60,314 bases of DNA from Gilliamella apis (GTDB taxonomy: Bacteria; Pseudomonadota; Gammaproteobacteria; Enterobacterales; Orbaceae): assembly GCF_002142155.1 (NCBI RefSeq), contig NZ_NASD01000016.1, positions 1 to 60,314 on the forward strand, given 5' to 3'. Below the pieces are notes generated by a model, which was given only the letters and a program-made list of their open reading frames with translations, did no database searches and was not told the DNA's origin. A program made the position numbers and the translations under genes. Of the stretch, positions 40,870 through 49,989 are shown one piece after another (within the stretch, counting starts at the first letter, position 1; every line of letters starts with the position of its first letter).

Positions 40870-42552
40870 ATGGCAAAAGCCGATGTTATTTATATTAATG
40901 GTTACATCTACACTGCTGACCAACACGATACGGTTTGTGAAGCGATTGCAATTCAAAATGGCTATATTATTGCAATCGGCTGCACGCAAGAGATAAATAA
41001 CAGTCAATATGTTGATAATTCCACGATAATCTATGACCTACAAGGTAAAACTATGATGCCAGGGATTATTGATGCCCATTTACATACCTTTTGGGGCGGC
41101 ATGCAATTATCCTCATGTAATCTAAATTACCAGAGTTTAACTGTAGATGATACTTTAGCCATTATTCAACAATATTTAGACAATGATTCCGTTCACAATA
41201 GTAGTAGTTGGTTACAAGTTCGAGGTTGGTTGCGCCAAGAAGTTTTACCAATTGGTACAGATATTACTCGATTCGATTTAGATAAACTTAATACTCAGCG
41301 TCCTATCATTCTATTTTCAAATGACTGTCATACGCTAGTTGCCAACAGCATTGCATTAGAAAAATTTGGCCTTGATCGTAATACACCTGAACCATCTGAT
41401 GGCAAAATTGGGCGTACTGAGGATGGTGATTTAAACGGTATATTAGAAGATGCCCCTGCAATGCGTGCATTTGACAGTATTTCCAAACTTACTGACGAAC
41501 AAGCAGTAAACATTGCTAAATTAACACAAGAAGAATTAAATAAGCAAGGTGTAACAGCGGTAATGGATGCGCGGATAACAGAAACCCAAGCCGATGCATT
41601 TCTAAAATTACAACAACAAGATCAACTGTCAATCCGATTATTTGGTGCTCGAGAATTACCACCTGATGATGTTGGTAGCATTGAAGATATCCCAGCTGTT
41701 ATTAATCGCGTAAAACAATTTGCTGAGCGTTATAATGACCAAAACTGGCAACCAAAACCAGGAATTAAAGTATCTCATACCAAATTATTTGTCGATGGTG
41801 TAATGCAAGCGCCACTAATGACCGCTCGTTTATTACAACCTTATCAATTAGAAAATGAAAAAGATCGCTATGGTGACCTCTATTATTCGATAGAAATGCT
41901 TGATGCATTAATTTTAGAATCATCACGGGCAGGCTTTCATCCTCACATGCACACCGTTGGCGAAGGCGCCATTGAAGTGGTGCTTAATGCGATTGAAAAA
42001 ATGCGTAAAGCACTACCCAATGCGGATATTCGACCAAGCACGGCTCATAATGAACTTAGTGCGATGCATCAATTTGACCGTTATAAACAATTAAAAGCCA
42101 GTGTGGTATTCTCATTCCAATGGGCTGGCTGTAGCTCGGCAATGGTTGAACAATACCAAACTCTGTTTGGTGCTGAACGTTATAATGGTTTAGAAGCACA
42201 CGGTCAATATATTGATGCTGGGGTAACTTGTGCTTTTGGTAGTGATTGGCCAATTGATCCGCTTAATGAATGGTATGATTTCCAAATAGCTATGACTAGA
42301 CAGATTGATGCTGAACATCCACGTTTAAACAGTGATCGCAATTTAACAGCACTTGAAGTACTACGCTGTGCGACCATCGGTGCTGCTTATGTTTTAAAAC
42401 AAGAAGACTATATCGGATCTATTGAGAAAGGTAAGTTTGCTGATGTAATTATTTTAGATCGTAATCCATTTACCATTCCGGCAACAGATATACAAAACGT
42501 CAAAGTATTAACCACAATTGTAGGCGGCAAAACAGTTTACCAACAAGCATAA
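40870..42552 (+). CDS. Amidohydrolase-family protein, YtcJ-like
   Basis: A 560-residue metal-dependent hydrolase of the amidohydrolase_3 type. The metal-binding MPGIIDAHLHTFWGG is near residues 62-76. A lysine-containing central region (GIKVSHTKLFVDGVMQAPLM), the HMHTVGEGAIE histidines near residue 360 and the Asp in AFGSDWPIDPLNEWYDFQ complete the active site. YtcJ relatives hydrolyse varied N-acyl or cyclic amides; the substrate is unknown. No signal peptide is seen. It is divergent from matP and ends in a terminator. A PuuP-like permease follows, so its substrate might be the one imported there. Confidence 0.85.
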   Translation: MAKADVIYINGYIYTADQHDTVCEAIAIQNGYIIAIGCTQEINNSQYVDNSTIIYDLQGKTMMPGIIDAHLHTFWGGMQLSSCNLNYQSLTVDDTLAIIQQYLDNDSVHNSSSWLQVRGWLRQEVLPIGTDITRFDLDKLNTQRPIILFSNDCHTLVANSIALEKFGLDRNTPEPSDGKIGRTEDGDLNGILEDAPAMRAFDSISKLTDEQAVNIAKLTQEELNKQGVTAVMDARITETQADAFLKLQQQDQLSIRLFGARELPPDDVGSIEDIPAVINRVKQFAERYNDQNWQPKPGIKVSHTKLFVDGVMQAPLMTARLLQPYQLENEKDRYGDLYYSIEMLDALILESSRAGFHPHMHTVGEGAIEVVLNAIEKMRKALPNADIRPSTAHNELSAMHQFDRYKQLKASVVFSFQWAGCSSAMVEQYQTLFGAERYNGLEAHGQYIDAGVTCAFGSDWPIDPLNEWYDFQIAMTRQIDAEHPRLNSDRNLTALEVLRCATIGAAYVLKQEDYIGSIEKGKFADVIILDRNPFTIPATDIQNVKVLTTIVGGKTVYQQA

Positions 42553-42581
42553 TTGAACTAACCTATTGTTTTAAAAAATAT

Positions 42582-42613
42582 AACACCCTGCCATTGTCAG
42601 GGTGTTTTTTTAT
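42582..42613 (+). terminator. Intrinsic terminator after the amidohydrolase
   Basis: AACACCCTG (42582-42590) and CAGGGTGTT (42598-42606) form a perfect 9-bp stem followed by TTTTTT. It is 30 bp after the stop codon. Confidence 0.9.
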
Positions 42614-42814
42614 AACTAATCAACATCAAACCTGTGCAACAATCGATTGGAAAATACATTTTTCAAACAACAATAAAGCCATCAAATAGCCAATTAAATT
42701 ATTCAACTTTAGTATTTATTGAACACAATTAACAAGCTGACTTATTTTTTTTATCAAAAAAAGCTCACAAATTACGCGGACTTATGATCTTTACTAAAAA
42801 TTAGCTTGCATAAT

Positions 42815-42905
42815 TATAATAATATGGGAGAATTCCCTGCCGCTTTAAGCGGGTAAAAAGGCAAAACTATACTTAGTAGTTTTTTATTGTTTTTTGGGAC
42901 AGAGG
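42815..42905 (+). promoter_or_regulatory. Hairpin-rich leader before the PuuP-like permease
   Basis: A TATAAT box lies at 42815-42820. It is followed by three possible hairpins: GGGAGAATTCCC (42826-42837), CCGCTTTAAGCGG (42840-42852), and AAAACTA (42863-42869) with TAGTTTT (42877-42883) running into TTATTG. The third resembles an intrinsic terminator placed 36 bp before the start codon. TGCC (42838-42841) and GGCA (42860-42863) could add an outer stem around the second hairpin. The layout fits an attenuator or compact riboswitch, but no known class was recognised. The rest of the 366-bp gap holds only the preceding terminator and AT-rich sequence. Confidence 0.45.
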
Positions 42906-42918
42906 AGCAAATTAAATC

Positions 42919-44298
42919 ATGTCCGCAATAAAAATGAAACGAGTTTTAACCACACCTGCATTGATTGCATTTGGTTTAGCTTATATGGTTCCTTTAGGGA
43001 TCTTTACCACTTATGGGGAAGTTACCGTTGTCAGTAATGGACACTTGCCTGTAGCCTATATCATCACCCTTGCCATGATCTTTTTCACAGCATTAAGTTA
43101 TTGCCGAATGGCAAATAAACTGCCTATTGCTGGTTCGGCTTATACCTATGTACAACGAACGTTTGGTGGAAAAGCAGGTTTCTTAGTTGGTTGGGCACAA
43201 ATTCTTGATTACCTATTTTTACCAATATTAAATTATTTGGTTTTAGGGATCTATCTACATGAACTATATGATAGTATTCCAGCTTATGTATATGTATTGG
43301 CATCGATTATAGGTGTAAGTGTATTAAATTACCTTGGAATCAAGTTAATTAATTGGGCCAATATTACTTTGAATTTCTTTCAAGCATTATTCATCGTATT
43401 GTTTATTATTTTGACATTGACAAATGTTCATTTGACACCTGAAACAATGTTAAAACCAATATCCGTCACAACCGATGATTTTAGTGGTTTATTTTCTGGA
43501 GCTGCCATATTATGTCTTGCCTTCTTAGGTTTTGATGCTATAGCAACACTAGCAGAAGAATCCAATGATGCGAAAAAAACCTTACCAAGAGCAATTATCG
43601 GCACCGTATTGATTGCTGGTTGTATATTTTTAGTTGTCTCATATTGTGCACATTTAGCTTACCCACAATGGACAGATTTTGTTGATAATAAAGATACTGC
43701 CAGTTTAGATGTAATGCGTAAAGTTGATAGCATAAGTCATCTAACCAGTATACTTGGCAAATACGGTAATGATTTTATGTATAATTTCTTCCAAACCGCT
43801 TATTTGACAGGTGTATTTGCCTCTACAATGACCGCACAAACTAGTGTGTCACGAATCTTTTATGCGATGGGACGTGAAGGTGTGTTACCAAAACAGATCT
43901 TCTATAAAATTCATCCACGTTTTCGAACACCTTATTTATCAATTATTTTTGTTTCCTGTTTTTCCCTACTCTCTTTGGTACTTGATTTAAGCTTAGTCGT
44001 TTCGATGATCAGTTTTGGCGCCTTAGTAGCCTTTACCTTCGTTAACCTATGTGTAATAAAAAGCTACCTAAGTGGTACGAAAAAAACAGTACCAATGCTT
44101 TTAAAATATGGATTAATGCCAGCAATTGGCGTATCACTTTCGTTATGGCTATGGACCAGTCTTGAAGCGACAGCGATGACGGTAGGTTTAATATGGTTAG
44201 TAATTGGATTTTGTTATTTACTTTATCTAACTCGATGTTTTACCAAATCACTACCTTCTATTGATCATACAGAATTGGATTCAATCATCAAAGATTAG
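42919..44298 (+). CDS. APC-family permease, PuuP (putrescine importer)-like
   Basis: A 459-residue transporter with about 12 membrane segments. The opening TPALIAFGLAYMVPLGIFTTYG, the AGSAYTYVQRTFG segment, GWAQILDYLFLPILNYL, CLAFLGFDAIATLAEES and the late FGALVAFTFVNLCVIKSYL block resemble E. coli PuuP across the whole length. The substrate is therefore likely a polyamine or related amine or amino acid, but none of the other puu genes is nearby. AGAGGAG upstream is a strong ribosome binding site. The long structured leader suggests regulated expression. Confidence 0.85.
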   Translation: MSAIKMKRVLTTPALIAFGLAYMVPLGIFTTYGEVTVVSNGHLPVAYIITLAMIFFTALSYCRMANKLPIAGSAYTYVQRTFGGKAGFLVGWAQILDYLFLPILNYLVLGIYLHELYDSIPAYVYVLASIIGVSVLNYLGIKLINWANITLNFFQALFIVLFIILTLTNVHLTPETMLKPISVTTDDFSGLFSGAAILCLAFLGFDAIATLAEESNDAKKTLPRAIIGTVLIAGCIFLVVSYCAHLAYPQWTDFVDNKDTASLDVMRKVDSISHLTSILGKYGNDFMYNFFQTAYLTGVFASTMTAQTSVSRIFYAMGREGVLPKQIFYKIHPRFRTPYLSIIFVSCFSLLSLVLDLSLVVSMISFGALVAFTFVNLCVIKSYLSGTKKTVPMLLKYGLMPAIGVSLSLWLWTSLEATAMTVGLIWLVIGFCYLLYLTRCFTKSLPSIDHTELDSIIKD

Positions 44299-44347
44299 TA
44301 ATCTATTAGGTCTACTTAAAAGTATTTAGTTGATGCCCTTTTAAAAC

Positions 44348-44380
44348 AATTCCGTCGACCAAGGTCGACGGAATTTTCAT
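44348..44380. terminator. Bidirectional terminator between permease and HPr genes
   Basis: Perfect 13-bp arms AATTCCGTCGACC (44348-44360) and GGTCGACGGAATT (44363-44375) with a 2-nt centre lie between convergent genes. T-rich sequence follows on the plus strand. Confidence 0.85.
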
Positions 44381-44421
44381 TTCTCAGTAAATAAAATAAG
44401 CTAAATTAAAATCGCTTAAAA

Positions 44422-44685
44422 TTATTCACCAAAGCCTGTAGCAAATAATTCACGGATTTCATCCATTGCTGCTTGTTCATCTTCACCATCACAGATGATT
44501 TCAACAGTTGAACCACCTTTAACGCCAGCACCAAGTAAACCCATCATGCTTTTTAATTTAATGGTTTTATCGTTATAAACAAGTTCAATTGATGATTTAT
44601 AACGGCCAGCTAATTTAACCAGAGTTGTAACTGGTCGTGCATGTAAACCAGTTGCATTTTTTACTACCATTTGCTCTTTTAACAT
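44422..44685 (-). CDS. HPr-family phosphocarrier protein, Bacillota-like
   Basis: An 87-residue HPr. The phosphorylatable histidine is in ATGLHARPVTTLVK (His15). The region around Ser46 reads IKLKSMMGLLGAGVKGG, and the protein ends FATGFGE. These resemble Gram-positive HPr (KSIMGVMSLG and a GLGE end) more than E. coli PtsH. The gene stands alone, with no ptsI or crr beside it. It could be the general HPr of this genome or a second, special-purpose one, such as the donor for the galactitol-type PTS at 15.9-18.0 kb. Confidence 0.9.
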   Translation of the reverse strand: MLKEQMVVKNATGLHARPVTTLVKLAGRYKSSIELVYNDKTIKLKSMMGLLGAGVKGGSTVEIICDGEDEQAAMDEIRELFATGFGE

Positions 44686-44829
44686 ATTATAGTCCTTACA
44701 TATATATAACGTTAATACAATGCATGTATTTATATCATAAATTAACTTTTTTTGCTCTTTTTTAGCATCAATTTTTGAAATTATTTGATTATATTTCAGT
44801 TTTAATATAATTTTTCATCACATAAAAAA

Positions 44830-45771
44830 CTATACTAACCAAAAATACCTTACGATATGAAAAAATATCGGCGCGGCAAAGCAAATAGAATCAAAACGAT
44901 CAAGTATTCCACCGTGACCACCTATTAGTTTGCCCCAATCTTTTACTCCGCGATCACGTTTAATAGCCGACATAACTAGACCACCCATAAATCCTAACAA
45001 AGTGATCATTAAAGAAATAAGACCTGATTGCAGAAAAGTAAACGGAGTGATCCAACACATACAGGCACCAATAAAACTAGCAGATAAAACGCCACCAATA
45101 AAGCCTTCAATCGTCTTTGATGGTGATACGTTTGGGCTAATTTTATGTTTACCAAACAATTTACCAAATACGTACTGCAACACGTCAGATAACTGAACGA
45201 TTAACACTAAATAAGCAATGAGTAATAGATTACGGCCTTGGTAATTTTCGATATCTAATACTAATAATGCCGGCACACACGAGATACTATATACCGTAAT
45301 CATCAATCCCCATTGCACATCGGCTATTCTCGCCAAAAAATTAGTGGTTGAACCAGTTATTGTGGCAAATATCGCCAAAAACAAGAAAGCATAAACTGGA
45401 ATAAAGATACTAAATAGACCATACCATGCTAAGGCGACCAAAATATATTGCACGGGTAAAGCAACTGCAAAAGCAAAGATTAGGGCAAAAAAGTCAGAGC
45501 GATTGATAGGAGTTAAAATAAGAAACTCTCGCAATGCTAAAGCAGAAATAACAAAAAACAAAAAAATTACTGCCAGTTGTCCAAACCAAAACGCTAAACC
45601 AATAATGGCAACCATTACCCACCACGCATTGATGCGAGTATTTAAATTATCGATAACACTATTAGGTGATGTAAGACGATATTTTAACAATTGACCAATA
45701 ATTGTTGCCACTAACAAAAACAAGCCGATGCCCAAAAATAATAATAGCGTATCATGTTGGAAATGGGACAT
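44830..45771 (-). CDS. ynbB: Phosphatidate cytidylyltransferase-family protein YnbB
   Basis: A 313-residue membrane enzyme with about eight hydrophobic segments. The CdsA-type signature is visible near the C terminus: GKHKISPNVSPSKTIEGFIGG, then MSAIKRDRGVKDWGKLIGGHGGILDRFDS with the catalytic acidic residues. It makes CDP-diacylglycerol from phosphatidate and CTP. The neighbours (CDP-alcohol transferase, hydrolase/methyltransferase, PAP2/phosphatase) mark it as the ynb-locus paralogue and not the housekeeping cdsA. It is the last gene of the operon. Confidence 0.88.
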   Translation of the reverse strand: MSHFQHDTLLLFLGIGLFLLVATIIGQLLKYRLTSPNSVIDNLNTRINAWWVMVAIIGLAFWFGQLAVIFLFFVISALALREFLILTPINRSDFFALIFAFAVALPVQYILVALAWYGLFSIFIPVYAFLFLAIFATITGSTTNFLARIADVQWGLMITVYSISCVPALLVLDIENYQGRNLLLIAYLVLIVQLSDVLQYVFGKLFGKHKISPNVSPSKTIEGFIGGVLSASFIGACMCWITPFTFLQSGLISLMITLLGFMGGLVMSAIKRDRGVKDWGKLIGGHGGILDRFDSICFAAPIFFHIVRYFWLV

Positions 45772-45806
45772 CTCAGCGCTCCTTATATTGCTGTAGTTCT
45801 AATCTA

Positions 45807-46271
45807 TTAACTTGTGATAATAGCATTAATCACCATAAAAACGATTAAACAATTTTGTAATAAAAATAGAATTATCTGCTTTTTAAACAAGGATAAAATC
45901 CCTTTTTGCCGTTCAGCGACCGTTCTTGATGATTGATAAGATTTGATTAATTGCAAATTGACTAATGCTTTATCCATAGCTAACAGCTCTTCTGACAAAT
46001 GATCAACATGCTCAGATAAATATACAAACAATTTTCTATCAAAATCTATCCTTATTGCATAATACTTACTTATTAAACCGAGAATAAAGATCATCAAACA
46101 AATAATGGTTAATAGTATTGCCCAAGAACTTAGCAAGGCAACAAAAACAACTAATAGCGATAATAGCATCGAAAAAAGATCAATCTGTTTACTTATCGAT
46201 AAAAAACAACAAAACGTTACTAAATCTAGTTTAGTTACACTATTTTGCCAACTATTATTACTACTCAACAT
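45807..46271 (-). CDS. Small membrane protein in the ynb operon, unknown function
   Basis: A 154-residue protein with hydrophobic segments at about residues 33-75 (two helices) and near the C terminus (QIILFLLQNCLIVFMVINAII), separated by a charged stretch of about 65 residues. No family was recognised. Its start overlaps the 3' end of ynbD by 7 bp and it precedes ynbB by 35 bp, so it is an operon member. E. coli ynbABCD has no counterpart, making it an extra component here. Confidence 0.6.
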   Translation of the reverse strand: MLSSNNSWQNSVTKLDLVTFCCFLSISKQIDLFSMLLSLLVVFVALLSSWAILLTIICLMIFILGLISKYYAIRIDFDRKLFVYLSEHVDHLSEELLAMDKALVNLQLIKSYQSSRTVAERQKGILSLFKKQIILFLLQNCLIVFMVINAIITS

Positions 46272-47587
46272 ATCACTGTCTCATCTTTAAAGTTAGCCAA
46301 CCAATTGGATAAAATCAGTTGTTGCTGGCGAGAAATCACAATTGAATTCCGTTGTTCTTTTACTATTCCTATCGCCTGTTGCAGCGTGTTAGCTCTTTTA
46401 GTCCACAATAACCATGCAATAACTGCAGTTGCACTCCTCGAATAACCTAAAGCACAACAGACTAATAATTTACCCTGCTGCCGATAATATTCGATAGCTT
46501 GTGCAGCCTGCTGACACTCTTGTTGTGATAAGGGCGTCATATCTAAAACCGGAATAAGCTTATAATTACCGTCAAAACATCCAATTGGCAACTCGGCACA
46601 AAGATCGACAACCGATATAAAATGATTTTGATTTAGCGATTTTGAGGATGGAATACGACCTAAATAGACTTCATCAATAATCAAATCATCAGTTGGATGT
46701 TTAATTGTCCATAACCTTGAATTGAGCCACATAATAGCAAAAAATGGCAAATAGAGCAGATAAACGGCTAACTTAAAATGACCATTTTGCTGTTTTTGCA
46801 AACCGCAGGCGCCAAACAACCAATAATTAGCTGCAATCAATAACCAGGCACCAGCCAACCATAACAACCAAAGTGCCCAGCCAGAAACATAAATAGCTAT
46901 AGTGAGTGACAGTAGGCATAAACAAAAATAGATCATCGCCCAAGTATAATTTTTAGTTAATGGTCGATGTTTTAATGGCGTCGTCATATTATCTGGCCAT
47001 AGCCAAATAGAAAAACACCCTACCCATAATCCAGTTGGAATATCGAAAAAATGATGCTGCCAAGTAGTTAAAACCGAAAGTGCAATTAACAAACACCAAA
47101 TATGTAAAAGATAACGCCCCATCCCCCGAAAATATTGCGCATAAAATTGCCACAAAATCACTAATAACGTGATATGTAATGATGGTGCTTGATTAAACGG
47201 CTTATCAAATCCCATTAAAATATCAAACATCAAGCCAAAAAAGCCATCCAAAGCAGGCCGTTCAAAATAGAACTTAAGCGGAAAAATTAGAAAACAGATG
47301 ATACAAATCACTTGTGCCGTTAACAGTCGCAAACCAAGAGTTTTCAGGGATTGCCAAGAAGTTGTCAATAAAATAGCAAGACCATACATCAGATCGATAG
47401 ACCAATAAGGAATTATCGTCCATGACCAAAGTGGAATAGAATATTCCCAACTAAAAAATAGACTTGCAACATCCTCACGCTGAGCTGATAGCCAGTTGGC
47501 AAAATTATAGCTAGCAAAAAAGAACACTGATAAACCGGCTAACCATACACATTTATAGACATTAAGTCGGCTAAACAGTTTTAACAT
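46265..47587 (-). CDS. ynbD: PAP2-like membrane phosphatase with C-terminal dual-specificity phosphatase domain, YnbD
   Basis: A 440-residue protein. The N-terminal part (about residues 1-290) has several membrane helices and PAP2-like residues (FNQAPSLHITLLVILWQF and LTTWQHHFFDIPTG supply the SxxH and HxxxD-type histidines). The C-terminal part (about 320-440) is a cysteine phosphatase domain with the CX5R loop LVCCALGYSRSATAVIAW. ATG 47587, three bases after the ynbC stop, is preferred to an overlapping upstream start at 47635. It probably dephosphorylates a phospholipid intermediate such as a phosphatidylglycerol-phosphate-like product. Confidence 0.88.
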   Translation of the reverse strand: MLKLFSRLNVYKCVWLAGLSVFFFASYNFANWLSAQREDVASLFFSWEYSIPLWSWTIIPYWSIDLMYGLAILLTTSWQSLKTLGLRLLTAQVICIICFLIFPLKFYFERPALDGFFGLMFDILMGFDKPFNQAPSLHITLLVILWQFYAQYFRGMGRYLLHIWCLLIALSVLTTWQHHFFDIPTGLWVGCFSIWLWPDNMTTPLKHRPLTKNYTWAMIYFCLCLLSLTIAIYVSGWALWLLWLAGAWLLIAANYWLFGACGLQKQQNGHFKLAVYLLYLPFFAIMWLNSRLWTIKHPTDDLIIDEVYLGRIPSSKSLNQNHFISVVDLCAELPIGCFDGNYKLIPVLDMTPLSQQECQQAAQAIEYYRQQGKLLVCCALGYSRSATAVIAWLLWTKRANTLQQAIGIVKEQRNSIVISRQQQLILSNWLANFKDETVIC

Positions 47588-47589
47588 AA

Positions 47590-49347
47590 TCAATGCCAAG
47601 TTCGTTGTGCCAGTGATACGGTAAAAATCCCCCACTGGTCTACTAACATGGTCACTTTACTAAAACCTGCTTCAGCAACTAACTGATCCATCTCGATCTG
47701 TGTTCGGCGTCGCATAATCCACGGTTGTCCTTGTCGATGTGAAGTTAACGCTCTGGCAATAAATTCTAATTGCGGATGCCAAGGTTGATTGGTGTAAAGT
47801 AAATAGCCACCTTGTGGTATTACATCAGCCAAGCCAGCTAAAGATTGCTGTAACAGTTGATTATCACCAAATAATTCATACAGTCCTGATACTACCGCTA
47901 AATTAGGCTGCGGTGATAATTGTGCAAGTTGCTCACGGTTAAATGCATCACCTTTTTCAAAACGGACAATATCACTTAACCCTTGTTGCGCAATTAATGC
48001 TTGTCCATCACGGATATTAATATCACTATAATCCCGCAACAACACCGAATTAGGTTTATTAGCGATTTGATTAATGGTTTCTAGAATGTATCGACCATGC
48101 CCTGCGGCTATATCAACAATATTTACTTCAGTAAATTGTTGTTGTAACTGTTCAATAGCTTGCTTTAAGAGCTGTTCAAGATGAATTTTTCGTTGCCGAA
48201 TCCCTCGCCAACCAATAGATTGCAAATAGAGATAATCAAAAAATTGCCCCAATTTTGAAGTGCCGGATGGCTGATTTCGATAAACATAATCAAGTGTACT
48301 ACCGGAATCAAAACCGGTTTCAAAGCCTAGTTTAATTCCCTCCGACAGATTACTCGCATATTTCAAGGTCGCTTTAACTAACTTCCAATACCATGGTTTA
48401 AGCCAACCAGAAGGCGGTAAAGCTAACTTATCGGATTCAGATCGAGTATAACCAACCCGATCGGCATTGGTTAACGTTGGAACATCGGGTTGATTCGCAA
48501 AACAGCCTTGAATAAATCGCCTTGCTCTATCAATTGCCATATAACGATCTTTCTCACCAAAGGTATCATGATAAAATTTTGGGAGGATATGAAACTCTTT
48601 TTGATTGGTTCCTAAATTATCATAAAACGCCTGTTGTGGTTTGCGTCGCACCACAAAATCACAGCCAGAAACTAATAACTGAGTGGGTACAGTGATCGCG
48701 TTGGCATCCTTAACAATTCGATCCGCTACCGCATACAAATCAAGTAGTAATCTCACCGAAATAGGTTTAGTAATTAAAGGATCTTTATTAAAAGAGTCTG
48801 CTCGACTGCCATCATGGGTTAACAAGTTCGGTTTAACATAACTATTTACAAAGAAATTGCCCTTCAAGTTATATAATAACTTAAGTCCAGGCACCGCTAA
48901 TGGCACATATAATTTAACGCTAAAAGCTGGAGCACCTAAAACTAAAGCGCGAATATTCGGTACATAATCATGCACCCAACCAGCAGCAATTACGGCACCA
49001 ACACTTTGAGCGATAATAGCAATATCTTGCATATCAATCGTATATTCTTTAATGATATGTTGTATAAAACAGTTAGCATCTTTGATTAACGTAGCAAAAT
49101 TAGGGGCATCACCACGTTGACCATCAGATTGGCCATTTCCTCGTGCATCCCAAGCAAAGATATGGAAATCAGGTAATTCCAGCTCTTCGGCTAAATGCGC
49201 CATTCGTCCCGAATGTTCATGCCCACGATGAAAAAGTACAATTGCTTTTGAAGCTGTTTTCGTATCACTATCGACTGCTGGCCAATAACGATAAAATAAT
49301 TGACAGCCATCATGACAAATAAATGTGTTTTGCTGCTGTTCGCGCAT
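47590..49347 (-). CDS. ynbC: Alpha/beta-hydrolase and methyltransferase fusion YnbC
   Basis: A 585-residue two-domain protein. Residues 1-300 form a monoacylglycerol-lipase-like alpha/beta hydrolase: LFHRGHEHSGRMAHLAEEL oxyanion region, AWDARGNGQSDG, and the nucleophile Ser in IIAQSVGAVIAAGW. Residues from about 330 form a class I methyltransferase with NIVDIAAGHGRYILETI as the SAM-binding loop. The same fusion occurs in E. coli YnbC. It starts 3 bp after ynbA and ends 2 bp before ynbD. It should act on lipid headgroups or acyl chains; the reaction is not established. Confidence 0.9.
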   Translation of the reverse strand: MREQQQNTFICHDGCQLFYRYWPAVDSDTKTASKAIVLFHRGHEHSGRMAHLAEELELPDFHIFAWDARGNGQSDGQRGDAPNFATLIKDANCFIQHIIKEYTIDMQDIAIIAQSVGAVIAAGWVHDYVPNIRALVLGAPAFSVKLYVPLAVPGLKLLYNLKGNFFVNSYVKPNLLTHDGSRADSFNKDPLITKPISVRLLLDLYAVADRIVKDANAITVPTQLLVSGCDFVVRRKPQQAFYDNLGTNQKEFHILPKFYHDTFGEKDRYMAIDRARRFIQGCFANQPDVPTLTNADRVGYTRSESDKLALPPSGWLKPWYWKLVKATLKYASNLSEGIKLGFETGFDSGSTLDYVYRNQPSGTSKLGQFFDYLYLQSIGWRGIRQRKIHLEQLLKQAIEQLQQQFTEVNIVDIAAGHGRYILETINQIANKPNSVLLRDYSDINIRDGQALIAQQGLSDIVRFEKGDAFNREQLAQLSPQPNLAVVSGLYELFGDNQLLQQSLAGLADVIPQGGYLLYTNQPWHPQLEFIARALTSHRQGQPWIMRRRTQIEMDQLVAEAGFSKVTMLVDQWGIFTVSLAQRTWH

Positions 49348-49350
49348 TAA

Positions 49351-49968
49351 TTATTCCTTATTATATTTCGCTTCTAGCAATCCTTTTCTCACTCTATTAA
49401 TCACCGTAATTAGTAGCAAAAAGGAGATAAACCATAATAGAACATTTAGCCATTCAAGCGGCAATAGATAGGTTGCAATGCCTAAACTAATTAGGCTAAA
49501 AGCTAAAGCTCGATCGCTTTTCCCCATAGGTCCATCATAACGTCGAGAGCTACCAATCATCACACCGAGTACACCCGCGTATTCGGTTAGAAATGATAAT
49601 AAGATCACTAATATCATTAAATTGGTATTAACTTGATTTATTTGAGTAAAGATTAACAGCAGAGCACTATCGGAAATCACATCACAAATCTCATTTAAAT
49701 AGGCACCTAAATTGGATTTCTGACGATATTCTCTGGCTAACATACCATCAATAGCATTAAGAGCCATCCGAATAAACATCCATATGGGTATTAACAAAAA
49801 TAACCATTGATGATCGGCAAAAAAGCCAACTACTAAAGCAATCAATATCGACCCAGCACAAGCAGCTAACGTAACTTGATTAGCAGTTATTCGTGAATAA
49901 TAAAGCGAATTCACATAAGGACGAAGCAGTGCTTGAAAGCGAGATTTTAATTGATAAATAGAAAACAC
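49351..49968 (-). CDS. ynbA: CDP-alcohol phosphatidyltransferase-family protein YnbA
   Basis: A 205-residue membrane protein, first gene of the ynb operon. The CDP-alcohol transferase motif reads DGMLAREYRQKSNLGAYLNEICD. The usual third aspartate (G-x3-D) is Asn here, a change that, as I recall it, E. coli YnbA also has (GAILNEVGD). That makes it a subfamily trait and not a sign of decay. It would transfer an alcohol to CDP-diacylglycerol made by YnbB. The gene is preceded by the activase gene, 21 bp upstream on the same strand. Confidence 0.9.
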   Translation of the reverse strand: MFSIYQLKSRFQALLRPYVNSLYYSRITANQVTLAACAGSILIALVVGFFADHQWLFLLIPIWMFIRMALNAIDGMLAREYRQKSNLGAYLNEICDVISDSALLLIFTQINQVNTNLMILVILLSFLTEYAGVLGVMIGSSRRYDGPMGKSDRALAFSLISLGIATYLLPLEWLNVLLWFISFLLLITVINRVRKGLLEAKYNKE

Positions 49969-49989
49969 AGATCGTCCCTTAATAGGTAA

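Noticed and set aside
49351-49968. YnbA as inactive because one motif aspartate is Asn
   Set aside because: As I recall it, E. coli YnbA has the same change, so it is a subfamily feature and not decay.
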